8,080 nt of DNA, taken from the NCBI GenBank assembly GCA_002470125.1, contig DKNB01000057.1, forward strand, positions 12,059 to 20,138, given 5' to 3'. Below are positions 7,586 to 8,080 of the stretch, piece after piece. Every line of letters begins with the position of its first letter. The stretch's first letter is position 1. The stretch comes from Gallionellales bacterium UBA7399. Its GTDB lineage: Bacteria; Pseudomonadota; Gammaproteobacteria; Burkholderiales; Gallionellaceae. Both the position numbers and the translations under genes were made by a program. The notes under the pieces were generated by a model that was given only the letters and a program-made list of their open reading frames with translations, was not told where the DNA came from and made no database searches.

Positions 7586-7590
7586 TCCAT

Positions 7591-7596
7591 CTCCTT
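7591..7596 (-). promoter_or_regulatory. Ribosome-binding site that decides the GTG start of the methyltransferase
   Basis: On the reverse strand AAGGAG is followed by ATGGA and then GTG (7585-7583). The 5-nt spacer to the GTG is workable. The ATG at 7590 has no spacer and is out of frame with the methyltransferase. Confidence 0.75.
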
Positions 7597-7737
7597 GTAA
7601 ATTAAATTCACCCCGAGTGGGATGCCATTGTTTTTAGTGTGTTCGCGTCAGCTAACGCCGCTCCCGCAATGCGTAGGGCAGTATTCTAAACAAATCCCAC
7701 AACATTTACCCAGGTAATACAGCCCAAAGGGGGTTAG

Positions 7738-7769
7738 ATTGAATTCAATTTAACATAATATACATTATG
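7738..7769. repeat. Two adjacent AT-rich inverted repeats
   Basis: ATTGAATTCAAT (7738-7749) is a perfect 12-bp palindrome. Four bases later CATAAT and ATTATG flank a 4-nt centre (7754-7769). Paired dyads of this size can be operator sites for a dimeric regulator, but AT-rich DNA produces such patterns readily. They lie about 155-185 bp upstream of the methyltransferase start and just before the small forward ORF. Confidence 0.45.
7739..7768 (+). promoter_or_regulatory. Speculative forward promoter inside the paired dyads
   Basis: TTGAAT (7739-7744) lies 18 bp before CATTAT (7763-7768), or 16 bp before TACATT (7761-7766); each hexamer matches consensus at four of six positions. It would begin a forward transcript covering 7785-7971. 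Support is weak because of the AT-rich context. Confidence 0.2.
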
Positions 7770-7784
7770 CGAAGTACGAATTAA

Positions 7785-7934
7785 ATGGGCGGGTGGGGTG
7801 TTTTTCGCATATCCATCCAAAATATGGGAGTGTATTTCACTCAGCCAGCTGATCGGTTTATTATATTGCAGTACCCGCCACGAGTGATGACAAGAATTGA
7901 ATTTATAAAAAATAGTGTGGCTGAGTTTGCGTGA
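7785..7934 (+). CDS. Small 49-codon ORF, doubtful
   Basis: ATG at 7785 to TGA at 7932-7934 would encode a 49-residue peptide starting MGGWGVFRISIQ and ending KNSVAEFA; a second in-frame ATG at 7824 would give 36 residues. I do not recognise it. There is no proper Shine-Dalgarno sequence (GCGAAG lies too far upstream) and no membrane segment or signal peptide. In favour are the candidate promoter upstream and the terminator-like hairpin that overlaps its stop codon. The same stretch could instead be a non-coding RNA, in which case the ORF is chance. Confidence 0.13.
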   Translation: MGGWGVFRISIQNMGVYFTQPADRFIILQYPPRVMTRIEFIKNSVAEFA

Positions 7935-7971
7935 CGCCTAAGCGTGTGGGTGTGCGCCGCAGCAAGTTTTT
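7926..7971 (+). terminator. Terminator-like hairpin with T5
   Basis: TTTGC (7926-7930) pairs with GCAAG (7962-7966), continued inward by GTG with CGC and CGC with GCG. This gives about 11 pairs with one bulge, one mismatch, a G-T pair at the base and another inside, and a 16-nt loop. TTTTT follows directly at 7967-7971. It points forward, so it would end a transcript arising in 7740-7800. Confidence 0.35.
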
Positions 7972-8018
7972 GGCACCATGAACTACCTGAATTTAGAGCC
8001 CCTATTTCCCGCTTACTA

Positions 8019-8047
8019 TTGACTGAGTGGCTTGCAGCCAGTAGTAT
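8019..8047 (+). promoter_or_regulatory. Sigma70-type promoter of the tRNA gene
   Basis: TTGACT (8019-8024; five of six to consensus) and TAGTAT (8042-8047; four of six) are exactly 17 bp apart. The GC-rich discriminator GGCCGGC follows, and the tRNA begins 13 nt after the -10 box. This leaves a 5' leader of about 6-8 nt. A GC-rich discriminator is typical of stable-RNA promoters under ppGpp control. The spacer contains the dyad TGGCT-TGC-AGCCA (8028-8040). Confidence 0.72.
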
Positions 8048-8060
8048 GGCCGGCTTCCAT

Positions 8061-8080
8061 TCCCTGATAGCTCAGTTGGT
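8061..8080 (+). tRNA. 5' end of a tRNA gene, probably tRNA-Asn, cut by the window edge
   Basis: The last 20 bases read as a tRNA start: a 7-nt acceptor strand TCCCTGA, T8 and A9, the D-stem GCTC at positions 10-13, then AGTTGGT of the D-loop. The anticodon lies outside the window. A U at position 1 with UCC fits bacterial tRNA-Asn better than most others, so Asn is the likely identity, but this comes from memory of tRNA sequences. The preceding promoter supports a real gene in this orientation. Confidence 0.75.

Larger units (their letters stand above)
7601..8018. other. AT-rich intergenic stretch without a confident gene
   Basis: These bases separate the reverse-strand methyltransferase gene from the tRNA promoter. 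Composition is strongly AT-rich in parts: 14 of 50 bases are G or C at 7741-7790. It holds two AT-rich dyads (7738-7749 and 7754-7769), an imperfect direct repeat (7741-7752 and 7894-7905, 11 of 12 bases identical), one 49-codon forward ORF, several short stems and a terminator-like hairpin. No confident promoter for the methyltransferase is visible, although it should lie here on the reverse strand. No transposase remnant or inverted terminal repeats are seen. Confidence 0.7.

Noticed and set aside
7588..7590. ATG as the methyltransferase start
   Set aside because: It touches the AAGGAG without a spacer and reads a different frame from the methyltransferase.
7979..8023. 14-codon ORF (MNYLNLEPLFPAYY) just before the tRNA promoter
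   Set aside because: It has no Shine-Dalgarno sequence, no amino-acid bias of a leader peptide, and its end overlaps the -35 box.
6797..8080. Integrative element using the tRNA as attachment site
   Set aside because: Such elements normally join at the tRNA 3' end, which lies outside the window; the AT-rich stretch is on the 5' side, and no integrase or attachment-site repeat is visible.
1..8080. CRISPR array, insertion sequence, phage or defence genes
   Set aside because: No regularly spaced repeats, transposase motifs, inverted terminal repeats or effector domains were found on either strand.

Overview
The window looks like a moderately GC-rich betaproteobacterial chromosome, probably Burkholderiales. 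I infer this from the gene order zipA-ligA-galU, the betaproteobacterial style of the ZipA C-terminal domain and the type of peptide deformylase. No 16S rRNA or other taxonomic marker is present, so the assignment is not firm.

Positions 1-3946 carry three forward genes. These are zipA (cut at its 5' end by the window edge), the NAD+-dependent DNA ligase gene ligA (complete, 671 aa) and the UDP-glucose pyrophosphorylase gene galU (291 aa). A small hairpin with a short T-run separates ligA from galU. A 128-bp AT-rich gap follows, holding a weak promoter candidate and a terminator-like hairpin. Next come two overlapping forward genes: a 5'-methylthioinosine/methylthioadenosine phosphorylase (4075-4821) and peptide deformylase def (4811-5389).

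The reverse strand starts 6 bp beyond def. It holds fumC (class II fumarase, 462 aa, convergent with def) and, 12 bp upstream of it, a class I SAM-dependent methyltransferase of unknown substrate that starts at GTG. The methyltransferase and the roughly 475 bp behind it are visibly more AT-rich than the other genes, which suggests acquired DNA placed in front of fumC.

The last bases (8061-8080) are the first 20 nt of a tRNA gene, most likely tRNA-Asn. It is preceded by a good sigma70-type promoter with a GC-rich discriminator.

Most of the window is housekeeping: cell division, DNA joining, nucleotide-sugar supply, purine/methionine salvage, protein N-terminal maturation and the TCA cycle. 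No defence system, CRISPR array, insertion sequence or phage gene is visible. The least explained part is 7600-8018. It holds two AT-rich dyads, a 49-codon ORF, a set of nested short stems closed by a 7-bp GC-rich pairing, and a terminator-like hairpin. Together they could form a small independent transcription unit (small RNA or small protein), but this is a hypothesis from pattern only.
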